A stretch of 25,768 nucleotides of DNA. Source: Hemicentrotus pulcherrimus. Lineage: Eukaryota > Echinodermata > Echinoidea > Camarodonta > Strongylocentrotidae. Location of the stretch: NCBI GenBank assembly GCA_003118195.1, contig BEXV01002335.1:17448-43215 (forward strand), read 5' to 3'. The notes beneath the pieces are model-generated. The model was given only the letters and a program-made list of their open reading frames with translations. It searched no databases and was not told the DNA's origin. The position numbers were made by a program, and so were the translations under genes. Below are positions 1-11,800 of the stretch, piece after piece (the stretch's first letter is position 1; every line of letters begins with the position of its first letter).

Positions 1-45
1 CCCCCCCCCCCCCCTTGAAAAAAATCCTGCGTACGCCACTGGCTT
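1..45. repeat. Repeat terminus: C run plus AAAATCCTG..CGCC motif
   Basis: A run of 14 C, then TTGAAAAAAATCCTGCG and CGCCACTGG. A second copy of the pattern lies at 1588-1620. The C run sits exactly on the window edge, consistent with a contig ending in a homopolymer. Confidence 0.55.
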
Positions 46-426
46 CATGTCTTGAGTGGAAATCGGGCCTACAGACTATGATTATTTTTATTCCCCTCGA
101 ACTGGAAGGGATTAAAAAAACAAAGAACAAAATTATACAGGCCTATTCTGATGGTTTTCACTGTTATTTGGAAATTTATTAAGAACGAATTGACCTAGAA
201 AATAAATTATTATGCATAGGTGAGAATAATCAAAATATAGGGATTTAGGCTAAAACTTGTTATTAGTGCAACTTTTGCAACTTTATTTGCTGGCAAACTT
301 AACCAAACATACACTCATAATATGATACTAGAAAGAAGCTGCTAATTCATTTATCAATTAATCCATAGACCTACGTCCCTTGCATTTTAAAACAGAATCC
401 AAAGTTTTTGAATTATCTATTTACAG

Positions 427-597
427 TTGACAGTCCATTTTCTCAGAAACGAGTACATTGCGGTATTCATGGACGCGAGGTTGGTAATGTGTATGTTTTC
501 GTTTTTCTCACGCTGGCCGCTGGATGGACCGGTACGGTATCACACACGTATTATATTCGCGCATTGGCAGTGGACAGGATAGCACCTTTTTTCAGAG
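427..597 (+). other. Candidate unassigned exon (tentative)
   Basis: The segment lies between an acceptor-like ctatttacag and a consensus donor CAGAG|GTAAGT. It is 171 bases long and open in one frame (DSPFSQKRVHCGIHGREVG..., with a hydrophobic VYVFVFLTLAAGW stretch). I recognise no family. It could be a non-coding 5' exon of the kinase gene ~2.8 kb upstream of its ATG, an exon of another gene, or chance. Confidence 0.18.
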
Positions 598-781
598 GTA
601 AGTGTTCCAGAACCTATGAATAACTTCAGTATTGAGTATCCTATGAGCTAGCTAAGCCCTCTTTATTGATGTTATGTATGTCAATTATTTATCTACCAGG
701 TATGGGGGTAAAATTATCTGTGCAAGGTGGTTAACAATGCCTATATTTAGTAGACACGCCTTTCTTCATTCATTGATTCGA

Positions 782-900
782 TACAAGGCAGCTGTAGCAG
801 CTAGCAAAGAGCGAAGCAGCTGCTAGCCCGTTGGCGTGCGCCCCACACTCAAGCTCCCGCGCCCTCTTCTCAAGCTCTGCACTAGAGCCGCTGGCTCAGG
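782..900. other. GC-rich block upstream of plk
   Basis: A short stretch clearly richer in G+C and CpG than its surroundings, with several CAGCTG/GCAGCT E-box-like words. It could be a repeat fragment or part of a regulatory region; the sequence alone cannot decide. Confidence 0.3.
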
Positions 901-1386
901 TTAGGTGTCGTCGACGTTTTCCTTAAAAAAACGGTGTATTTCAAATACTGATCCCACAAAAACCAAAAAAGTGTACCTTTTCAGGTTCACAGGTTTCAAC
1001 GTTTTCTTTAAAAAGGGTCATTTCAGAAAAGGTGCGGTAGATCTATGTCATTCCATTTCAGAGGTTGATGGACACGGATGGCCGATGGGTAGCATTTGTG
1101 TATGAAAGTAATCCCCCTGGACCTGATGACTTCTTAATCATAGTAAATTTCGATGGAATAACAAAGTAGTTAAACAGGCGCTTGTGTACTTGTGTATCCA
1201 TTTTTTACCCTTAACTCCTGCATATTGAGAGTATAGACTACACTGTACACCCCAAATTTCTCTTTCATTCGTTAGCTTCTTCTGACTTCATGTTCTGTCT
1301 TATTTGATAATTTAGGTAGGGTCAGCTCCTCTGTTTAGAGACAGAAGCCGACCGTAGGGTCTGCTGTGCCAATTTTTTGTTGGCCA

Positions 1387-1500
1387 GATCGAGCCACCAA
1401 ACTAGCCATCTGGTAAGTGGAACTAACATTTTCGAGAATAAATGCATCGGATATGAATCTGCTAAAATGACATTTTAGTCCAAAGTTTGGTGGCACGATC
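1387..1500. repeat. Inverted repeat (17-base arms)
   Basis: GATCGAGCCACCAAACT at 1387-1403 is complementary to 1484-1500 with one mismatch, enclosing an ~80-base loop. The centre includes CATCTGGTAAGTGG, a good splice-donor match at 1413. Confidence 0.7.
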
Positions 1501-1587
1501 TCTCTCGAAGCAGTTCCCCAAAGTTGACAGCCCTGTATTGGTTTGTTGAGATGAAAGAACGGACTGCGCGATTTTAAAATATCAGAT

Positions 1588-1620
1588 CCCCCTATTGGAA
1601 AATCCTGGATCCGCCGCTGG
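1588..1620. repeat. Second copy of the C-run / AAAATCCTGGATCCGCC repeat terminus
   Basis: CCCCC, TATTGG, then AAAATCCTGGATCCGCCGCTGG, matching the pattern at 1-45 with a few changes. It is probably one end of a dispersed repeat family. Confidence 0.55.
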
Positions 1621-2437
1621 TCCCATATACATCTTTCTGTGTACAGTGCTTCTTACTGTTACCAAGACTGGGCCAAATTCTTATAATTATAATTGTTATG
1701 ATTCCAGGACCTTGCAACACACCAATACTTAAATGCTACATGATCAACTTTTTCTAATCGATTCTACCCCGTTTCATTCACAATGCAATCGCACGACCAG
1801 AACTCGACTTTATCTTTAAACAAGCTTTGTAATTAAAACTTAAGAGTGCCGTAAGTATTGTAATCCTGTACTAGACTGTGAAAGAAAGAGACATTTTCCT
1901 TTCTCAATTCATAATTCCCTCTCTTTCAGACCGTATGTTTGGCTGTTTGCTACTACATGTACATGTATGTAATTTCACTTTAACCAATGATAATAGTAGT
2001 CTATTCATCCGAACTTGCATATCGTTGGGCTCGGGGTAGACAAAATTTATATGACTTTTTATATTTTTTGGCTTGTTCAAATGCACCCCCCAAATGCAAA
2101 GAATGGCAATCTTTGTATTAAAGCATCCCCCTATATAACTGTTTAGTTCTTACCCATTTACTAGACAAGTGTCTGCTTTTAATAATCTTTCGAAAAAGTG
2201 AATTGTGAAATGATTTATCAATTGCTTGTCTGAATTTTGGAGTAAAAATACACCCTTTATGGTGTTTATCTGAGAATTCTGAACTTGTGTCACTGTCCTC
2301 CCCCAAACCATCTGACCAGGCAACAAAGGATTCGTCATTAGCATGCATACAGTAATTTGGAACCCTTAGCACCCCCTGTGCAAATATGGCTCTCAGGGCA
2401 TTGAAACATTGCCCCTCCCACTAATACAGTTTGGTAA

Positions 2438-2552
2438 CCATCTGTCTACAAAAGCCACATATTTTGTTTCCCTTGAAAATGGTTTCATTGAAACATGTAC
2501 AAAAGGAACCTGTACTTAAGACCACCGGCCTGTAAAGACCACTTTTCTTGTC
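2438..2552. repeat. Degenerate AAAGACCAC-type repeat relic
   Basis: CTGTCTACAAAAGCCACAT, CCTGTACTTAAGACCACC and CCTGTAAAGACCACTTT are spaced variants of one ~20-base module. They resemble a tandem module I recall from marine invertebrate genomes. The reverse-strand open frames across it show no recognised protein. Confidence 0.4.
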
Positions 2553-3352
2553 TTTTTTAAAATGATGCCTTTTATTTTGATGTCCCAAACATTTAATATG
2601 CGGATGCACAAAGTCTATTTTCCCATAATAAGACAGGGCTCCAGATAACTACAATACTGCCTTACACATTCATTCAATAGTATGACAATTGTTTTAAACA
2701 GTCTTTCTAAGTTGTGTCAGAGAATCATGATTCTCCTCTTTATGTTGGGGTGCCTGAGTGTAGTCCCTCATTTAAATCAGCAATGACTGTACCACGTATT
2801 CTCTGACAAAATATGGCCAAGACCATGTCTGATAACCTAAGTTTGTCTGATGATATGAGTCGATGTGACAGCCCCCAGTGCCCTCAGGAAATTGAGTTGA
2901 TGATCATAGGGGGAAACCTGACCGTGAAATGACTGCCGACCTGAGATGACTAATGATGTGTGAATACACCTACATGTAGTTCTTGTCCTCTGAATGGGCT
3001 GGTTTTGAGATCAGAGGCTCATTTAAGTTCCACCTGTTCGTAGGACCACATTGGACTATTTCTGTGTTCTAATCCGAGCAGGACAGTGCCTTTGTGCATA
3101 CTACATGTTGCCTATGGGTAGACTACTGCTTTTGAGCAAATACTGTGTAGTGTAGTGGATGGGTTTGACACTGTTGGCCTACATGTTTAACTGAGAAAAA
3201 GGAATTTGAGATTTGCCTATTCCTCAGGAGAAACAATTTGGATTATCTTTTGTTGCTGGACAACAACACATCTTGCTCTTATACAGGAATAGTTTTATCC
3301 TTATGAATCTAGGTGTTCACTTTCTGTTTCTTTTGTTTGCTTAAACCACGCC

Positions 3353-3655
3353 ATGCCCCTTACCCGCTCGCCTGTTCTGCCAGTGGGTCTTTCCAAGGAT
3401 GTTAGATACGCAATGGATCAGCTACAAAAGCCTGCACCACTGAGCCCTGAGGATACGCCAAAGACCACACCTTCATCACCTTTATTGTCTTCCAAGCCCC
3501 ATGGTGCCGGTAGGGAGGAGAATGTGAAACCGCCCATTCCTCCTGCAAGGGCACCAAAGGCCACACCCGCTGTTTCCAAGCTGCCTGAGTTACCCGCTGT
3601 GATCGTGGACCCAGAGTCGGGGGAGAGGTACCGCAGAGGAAGGCTACTGGGCAAG
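3353..3655 (+). CDS. plk1: plk exon 1 (coding): Pro/Ser-rich N-terminus up to the start of the Gly-rich loop
   Basis: Encodes 101 residues ending [19 protein letters not shown], and the donor GTAAGA follows in phase 0. Residues 1-75 are low-complexity, rich in Pro, Ser and Ala. They carry several S/T-P dipeptides (RSPV, LSPED, DTPK, SSPLL), which are possible Cdk/MAPK sites by inference. The last ~20 residues match the pre-kinase strand of PLK1-3 (VDP.S...Y.RGR.LGK). The N-terminal arm is about 40 residues longer than in human PLK1. The ATG has a good context (gccATGc), and an in-frame TAG lies upstream at 3290-3292. The start is not certain: a pyrimidine-rich stretch ending tgccag at 3381 could be an acceptor, in which case Met21 (3413) would be the start. 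Confidence 0.82.
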
Positions 3656-5714
3656 GTAAGAAATATCGAATGATAGGTGGAGGGGGTGTAAAACGAGGTA
3701 TGTTGACTAGAGATCTTCACGGGAGTCGAAATTATTCAAAAAAATATGCTGAGAAATCAATATTTTGGGTTTTAATGTATAAACAATTACTAATTTTTGT
3801 ATCATCTAGATGCTTTAATTGAAGTATTTAAAAAGAAGTTCTATTCGAAGCATATTGTACACTTGATTAAATAAAAAATGCCTAGTGTTCAAAGAAGCAG
3901 ATAAAATGTTTAGGAGGGGAATTTACTCCATTTACACTGTACATTACATGTATGTACACTACATGTGTAGGCCTGAGTCTAAAGGGGTCCGCGCCCGGGC
4001 CCCGACCGTCAAGCTGAAACCAGGTTTTTTGGTTTTCGGGTTTCGGGTTTTTCAAAATTTCACACTGATATTTTGAAATATAGAACTAAAAATATGCAAT
4101 TCACAAACTTAATATGCCTTAGATATAAATGGATATTATTTAAGTTGACGGTAGGTGTTTTTAACGCTCTAAAATTGAGGCTGCAAGAAAGGAATCACAC
4201 TTCGTGGTACCGATCGAGTGCTTTCAGAAGTGGAAGACAGAGCAAGAAAGTGCCACAAACAAGACTAAAATGTTGATCAGACTATTGCAATTAAATCATA
4301 ATACTAAAGGCATTAATTTAATTGTCAAAATATATCCACAACGTAATGGTTTACCCTCAATAGTTTGATGAAGGAAAATAAATTAAAGCTCTTGAAATAA
4401 CATCGAAGTGCCTTTAGTTCGTTCTAAAAATGCTTGTATAACGGCAAGCAGAAGGTACGAGTCAAGCTTGATATGCATGTTTACATCCCTACACCGTCAT
4501 CCGACCTGATCGGAACAATAAGCATTAACCCAATTAAAAAACATCACGTAAGACTCTAAGGGACTCTAACACTTCCGTTTCTGAACGCACTTGATCGGTA
4601 CCACGAAGCGTGATTCCTTTCTTGCATCCTCAATTTTAGAGCGATAAAAACACCTACCGTCGACTGAAACAATATCCATTTATTTTTTAAAGCATCTTGA
4701 TTTAATTTAATTGATTATTTTATTGTTTTGAAAGCTACTGCTTCAAGGGTGACAGTCTCTTTCGTCGCATTATTAGAACAGCAACTTAATTTTAACTCCA
4801 GCTGCTGCATGCACACAATTTTTAGTGTCAGTGATGAAAATTTCGGGTACCCGGTCCCCACCCAAAATTTTCGAGTCAAACCCGGGTTCGGCAAAACCCG
4901 CGATGACTCGGGCCTAATGTACACTGTACGTGTGCACGTGAGGAGTGCCCCCATTAATTGATGCCTGTTTATTTGTGTCACTTCAACCAGGAAAGACTAG
5001 TCCTCCATCCGGAAGTATGTGTAACTTGACTAAATATCTTTATGGTCATTTGCTCTCCATTTTGTGCCAATTAATCAGGACGTTGTATTCAGTAATGTGT
5101 ACATGTATCTTTGGCTCAAATGCCAATTTTGGCTACTTTTACATTTTCAAGAATTTCATATAGTTAGTATCTTGATTTTGTAAGATTTATAAGCATGTCT
5201 ATAGAAGTAATATCCCTATGTATAATGCTTGAGAACACTGAAGATTTTAGTGTACACTTATTGTGCACACATTACAAATTAAAGTGCCATTGTTAAATCA
5301 ATAAAATAGACATGGAGTGAGCACCACTGTTTTCTATACTGTTGGCACGACTGTATTGCTGGATAGAACACCAGGCCAACACCACAGGTGTACATGCATA
5401 AAGATTGAGTTAACTATGCTAAAAGTTTTAGACCTACCATCTTGAAAATATGATCACCCATTCACCCTTGTATGTAATTGTTATTGAAATGCTTTGGTCT
5501 ATAAACTTAAATTAATAACCTTTTTAAAGCCTGGACAGTTGAAGTTAAATGATACTTTCGACGCTAATTTATCTCCTTGTAATTGGTTTACACTGGAATG
5601 AACAGCACCTTTGGTCTTCCTTTTCATTTTATAAAGTCGAGTGATTCAGAGAGAGGGAGGAAGTGATGAATGGAGGAGGATGAAGAGAACGAGAAAGGGG
5701 GAGAGAGAGAGTGG

Positions 5715-5745
<31 letters not shown>

Positions 5746-5806
5746 GACAGATAGATGGGAAAGCAGAAAAAAAAAACAGGCAGAAAAAGGAGAGGCAGAG
5801 AGATTG

Positions 5807-5837
<31 letters not shown>

Positions 5838-8800
5838 CAAAGACAGAGGAAAGACAGGTAAATGGTAGGGAGGGAGGATGAGTGGGGGAGACGATTTTAT
5901 GGGAGAGGGCTTTTGAGGTACTGTACATTGTACATTGTAAGCCGGAAAGAAGAAAAGCATTACCCCCACCCCTATCTCGCCCCAACCCCTGAAGAAATTG
6001 GTGTAAATGAGGGTGTCACGATAGCTAGGGTGCGATGCTATTAGTCAATTTCCTGTTATTTGACTTGAAGTGAGGGCTCCCCATCCCTGTTTCATGTTAT
6101 CAGAGGCTTTGTGTCGATGTTGCTGTCAGCAAGCCGACGATGTCACGATTTCAGCTCTTGAACAATGATAGCAAGCTTGATACATGAGTGACACAGTCTT
6201 CATGCTTTATACTGTACTTGCAACTCTGCTTCAAAGTTACGCAACTTTGATCAAATGTGGTATCCATTGTTCATTCATTTTTTATTCATTTTTTAATAAA
6301 TATAGGCAGTGTACTTGCATTTCAAACCCATTCATGAAGCGATGGCTTTCAACCGTAAGCAGTTAAAAATACAATATATTTTCCAGATTTGAAAGGTATT
6401 GAAATAAAAGAAATAGAAAGGAGAGAAGAGTGCATATCTGCTAGGGGAATGGATAGAGATAATGGAGAAGGAAAAAAAAGAAGAGGAAGGATGAAAAGGA
6501 AAAGGAGGGTAGGTGGAGGAGGAGAAAAAGAGGAAGAAGAAAGGGAGGAAAAAGAACAATAAGGAGGAGAGGAAGGGAAGGAGGAGAAGGAGAGGAAGGA
6601 GGAGGAGGATTGCATCATGAGCAAAATCCAGGATTTTGCCTAGTCACTGCATTTTATGCTCAAAAATGAATTTGATCGATCAATTGAGAGAGAGAATTAG
6701 AGATGGATAGGGGAAGAAGGAGAAAGAGAAAAAGAAATCAATCCCGTTGAGGATTTTTGATTAAAACATTACAAGAGGTGTACATGTACTGCCTGTTTTT
6801 ATTATTTGTTTAGAGCTTTATAACTCTGTGTTTAGGAATGCTATTCCATTGATCTCATACAGTTATATTTGATGAGTAAGCTCTCATAAACTCCCAACAA
6901 AGAAGATTAAATTTCATAAAAAAGCTCACTTGATTGTCAACGTATCATTTATAGACTAAATCCCTTTAAAGCTACAGTGCGGTCACCCCTAAGCTTCAGC
7001 TTAACAATGGTATTATCAGTGATGTCACAAAACATGGAGGGTGTACACGAGATTATGTCAGATCATTAGCTGATTAGGCCTGCCTTCATCAGCTCGAGAT
7101 TTGACCTTGTAACTTGAAACTTGAGCTCGAGATATTTTGCTCAGCGTTCGCGCATAGTGCGAGTCTTCAGGCTGGTAAAGACGCACCAGACAAATAGCGG
7201 GATATTTTGCAAACTAGCCAGAGATATCTTGGGATGATTATCTTGACCAAATATTCCGCTAATTGCAACTTAGGGCTGATGAAGACGCAAATTAACTGGA
7301 TAACTTGAAATTGGGATAGTTGAAATAGCAGGATGATTGGCAATCTCAAGCTGATGAAGACAGGCCTATTGAGAATGAGCTGGAGGGGTACATGTAAAGC
7401 TTATTGGATTGCAGGAGGCTTTTGTGTGTAGATGACCACTCACCAAGAGACATTGTAGGAAAAAATAGAAATATATTAATTATTGAAAGCAGCAAAACCT
7501 AAACACTATTAGGTGAAAAAGAATTATATTTTTCTTTCTCCCATTTATGTGTCAGTTTACATTTACAGTAAAGTATTAAAGGTTTTTGAGTTTTGAACAC
7601 CACTCACCTTAGGGAGATTGTGAAAAGAAAAAAAGTGAAAATGAATAGAAAGAAGAAACAAAAACATGCAAATATTTGGGTACAGTAATAGAGATGAAAA
7701 TGTTGTCTTCTCTTATTTTGTACCCTTTACAGGTACATGTACATGTAATTTCATGCTGGATGATATTCAGTCCCATTGTTTCATACGTGTATGCATGCAG
7801 TATATTGCACAATTAATTTGAATCTTATGTTCAAAGTATATATATACATGTATATGCACATACACTTTCTGCATTTTCATATATTGTTTATGATACATTA
7901 ATTTGTTTGACATTCTAGCAAAGTACAGATACAATTGTCAAAATGCTACATTTTATCTACATGTACATGTAGGTGTCAAAAGCTCCTTAACACTCAGTGT
8001 ACACATTCATTAGTTTTATTTGGGGTATTTGTTTTCGTCTTGCTCACTCTAAAGTAAACAAAGAAGATAAAAGACAAATACATATTAGCCTGGTTTGCAG
8101 GCTGATTTTATTTCTCTCAATATTTTCAATAGAAATGTGTTATATGATTTGAGACTGTCCTTTCTCTCTCTCTCTCTCTCTCTCTCGTTTTCCTCTCTCA
8201 TACAAGTGAATGGACACGCAAGTGAGGCTCAAATCTCAAAAAGTAATACCAGGTAGAAGATATTCTTTAGTCTGCATATTCCAGACTTGGTTAAAGTTTA
8301 TTTGATTCATTATGAGGAATAAGATTCCTTCAGGCTGGATTCCAGGCTAGGGGAGAATTTGATAAACGATTAAATGGTTATTTACAGTGATGTAATTCTT
8401 TCCGGTTGACACATCATTTTGTGAATGGACAGGGAATGATCAATCAAAAGCGGTTTAAAAAAATAGAACTGATTTGTGTAATTGTGGTTGTTTTATGACT
8501 GCTCTTTCTTTGTGTTTTGTTGCCAGGTGTTTATTGTTGACAGCAATACAGCCATAAACAAAGCCTAATAAACCTTTGTGATTTTCATGACAAAAGAAAA
8601 AGTTTGGAAACTGAAATAATGGAAGAAAGAGACTGTACTGGCTTGTAGTTTGGTATTTGCTCTTGATATTGTATTTCCTTTTGATATTGTGATATTTCCA
8701 AGTAATAATAACAGACTGGCTTTACATGTAGATCTTAATTTGGATCTACATGTATGTTGTTTTTTGTCGGGGAAAAAAAATCTTCCTTCAGTGGTACATG

Positions 8801-11800
8801 TACTTTATGAAAGAAGTCACCTGACCTCTTCAAAAATCATTTGAAACAGTATCCTGGTGTACACTTTATGGAAATAATGCTTTATAATCATGTTTATAAT
8901 GACTATTAATATTTTTATATTTAGATTATAAATAAATAAACAAAAAAAATCTGGAAGACGAAATGTAATGTCATTCTAACTTGACCTCTTAGTCTTCCTT
9001 GACCTTTTAAAAAGGGCCCCTGGCTACCTTTGAGAGTCTCTATCCATAGGTGATGATGATGGTCAACTGGCCAGAATATGGGTCACCTTTTGGAGTGCCT
9101 GGCATCAATTAGTATCCATCATGTGTCATAGGCCCATGGTCATAGGGAGATGTGCTTGCTAAACGGATTGTGTATCTGTTTTTGTGTAACGTTTTTTTTT
9201 AGAGAGGCTGTGCCTGTGAATGTTTCAGCCAATCATGAACATAATTTGCCAGTTTGCTTATGTTATGGGAATGAAGATAGTGGTAAGCCACATTCATGAT
9301 GCATTTAGTAATATACATGTAGATACATGTACATGTATATTGACTGCTTTGACAGGCATGAGCTGTTTCTATAGGCTCAAGGGGTCAAAGCAGGATGTAA
9401 AGTCCTGAGAGCCATATAGTAACAGCTACATGTACATGTATGCCTTGAATATTAAAGCAGTCCATATATCTTTTATATACCAAATTTATAAAAAAATCTA
9501 CAAAGAATTCTTGGCTTATCCTTTTCTTTAGTAAAGATTGGTTAATCACATAAAATCTGAGACACTGTTAAACTTTGCTGGAAAGTTGCCTGAATGTCAG
9601 GATCATTCGGGAATCGCACACACACTGTATAATATCAGGGGGCAACAGGCATCTTTTTCATTAACTATTGCCTGTTACCCAGGCTAGATGACTAGATTCA
9701 TTCAACCTACTAAAAGAGAAGTACAGTATATTTATAATACATCTTATTAGTTCCTGTTTGTTGCAGTTCACATGTAATTTGAATTCAGAATGATAAGAGG
9801 ATCATTGTACCGATATTTATTGACAGTCTTAAGATCTGTTTATATCATTACATGCAAAGTGCAAATATTGTATGTACATTTATTGATAAAAGAATACAAT
9901 TAAACTTTCTTTGCTACAGATTTAAGGTGATATTTTGGTTTATACACTGTATGGTTTCATTCAAATTTCAGATAAATTCTTTGCTTGAGTGAAATTATCA
10001 ATGAAAGAGAAATAGATCAGATGTTGCCAATTCAAAGAGGAGTACAGGTTGCTTATTGTAACTTATTCATCAGATAGAGGCTTTTCCTTGATTTAAATAA
10101 AGCAATGAGAATACATGTAGGACCTTGCCAACACTGTACAAATGCTCTAAAAAGTGCATAAACTCCACAGTTTGGAGGAGCAAAATAGACCCAGACGGTC
10201 CTTGGATGCTAGCTGTTCCCTTTGTAAAATTCAACAATAATATTTGTAAGTCTGGAGCAATCTAAAGATTTGCATGGTTAATTGAACTCGGGACACAACA
10301 TGCATTAAAAAGAATTGTCTGCATTTTATAATGAAATGTGTTTTTCTGAGTTTTATCAGCAGCTGGTATCAATTTTGGGCATGATGTGGTTTTCTAACTC
10401 AGCTTCATGTGACTGTTCATGTACATGTAGAGTGTATATCACGACAGCCTTAATTATCCTTACTCTTTCAGTCTTTGTCTAACATTTTTGTTCACTCCAC
10501 CCCCCCCCCCNTACATGTGCAGTAAAGGGTTTAATACATTACATGTAATGTATGCATATATTGCTTTTGCAGAATTCACAAATTACTGATATGTTGTTCA
10601 TTTAGAGTTTTTGTTCAGATGGATCAGTCTGTCTGCTTTTTCTTTGTTTTCATTCAGAGTGAATTCTTCTAAAATTATCTAAAAGCCTATAAAACTCATG
10701 TTTAATACTACATGTAACACAGGGAATAATTTTCCTCAAATTTTTTGATTAGCAATTTTTAGCAGATGGATAAATATTTCAAATGAAATTCTGTACATTT
10801 CTATGGAAGAAAACTGGTACACAAAAGATATTTTGCGATACCAGGAAAATGATTCCCTGTAACACCGCCCCACTCCCCCCCCCCTCAAATAAAAAAGAGA
10901 AGAAAGAATTAACAAGGAGCCAAAGCTTTTTTTAGCTGTCCAAAGCCAAACTGCCCACATTCACATGTTTTCATTTTTTTTTCTCACACCGAGACTTCTC
11001 TATTTTGATCAAAAACATGTGAGGTACATGTAGAACATAATTCACAACACCCAGCAATATGTGCTTGAATTATTTTTGTACATTGTCCTGTCATTATTGA
11101 AACCAAGGATTTAAAATAAATTGGCAGATTAGAGGTCGCCCCCACACACAGAAGTATATACTGTAGGATCAGATTTTAAAATTTTATTTTATTGTTCAAT
11201 GAAATCTCCAATTTTCTCTTCTTATCTGGTATGGTCACGTCATACATTTGCAGTTGTCTTTTGTTTTTCTTATTCATTTCAAGAACTGGAGATGAAAACT
11301 TATAATTTCCCCATTGTCAGTCTGTTAAAGGGAAAGTCTCTCAAACTAAAAAATAATTGTTTATTCTTTATATGTGAAAAAGAAAGGAAACAAGGAAACA
11401 GGTCCGTAATAGTACATGTATCTTCAGAATTTTAAAGAAGTGGTTTTCTCCAAGTTTCTATTTTATATTATCTTTACAAAATAAACAAATCTTTGTTTAC
11501 TATTTTGGGTTAAAAAAAAAAGAAATTAAAAAAAAAAAAAATCATGTCTGTTTGGAAATATTCTTAGATTCAAAACAGTCTACATGTATGTAGATGAATT
11601 TCACTACCCGATACATTATTTTAGCTACATGTAAATATTTTTTTTTTTTAAACTCTCACTGAGGCACATACCAGATAATGAACAAAGATTTTTCATTTAG
11701 AAAAAATATACACCTGTACTCAGTGTACTGTTAAATGAAGAAGATCTGTGCAAAGAACCTCTCACATTCCCAAACAAATGTTAATATTTTTTTGGTGATG

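Larger units (their letters stand above)
1..3352. other. Non-coding region upstream of the plk start codon
   Basis: Holds the repeat fragments, inverted repeat, GC-rich block and candidate exon listed separately. No TATA box or convincing promoter can be placed. Good donor matches at 598 and 1413 are the only hints of 5' UTR exons. From about 2600 to 3350 I see nothing beyond AT-rich unique-looking sequence. Confidence 0.5.

Noticed and set aside
2118..2372. Minus-strand 84-residue frame (SDTSSEFSDKHHKG region)
   Set aside because: Possible fossil of a transposon protein, but no conserved motif can be named.
5629..5985. Long Ser/Leu-rich open frames on the minus strand
   Set aside because: They translate a CT/GA microsatellite; simple repeats give open frames without meaning.
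6332..6624. Phe/Ser-rich minus-strand frames
   Set aside because: They translate a polypurine tract; low complexity only.
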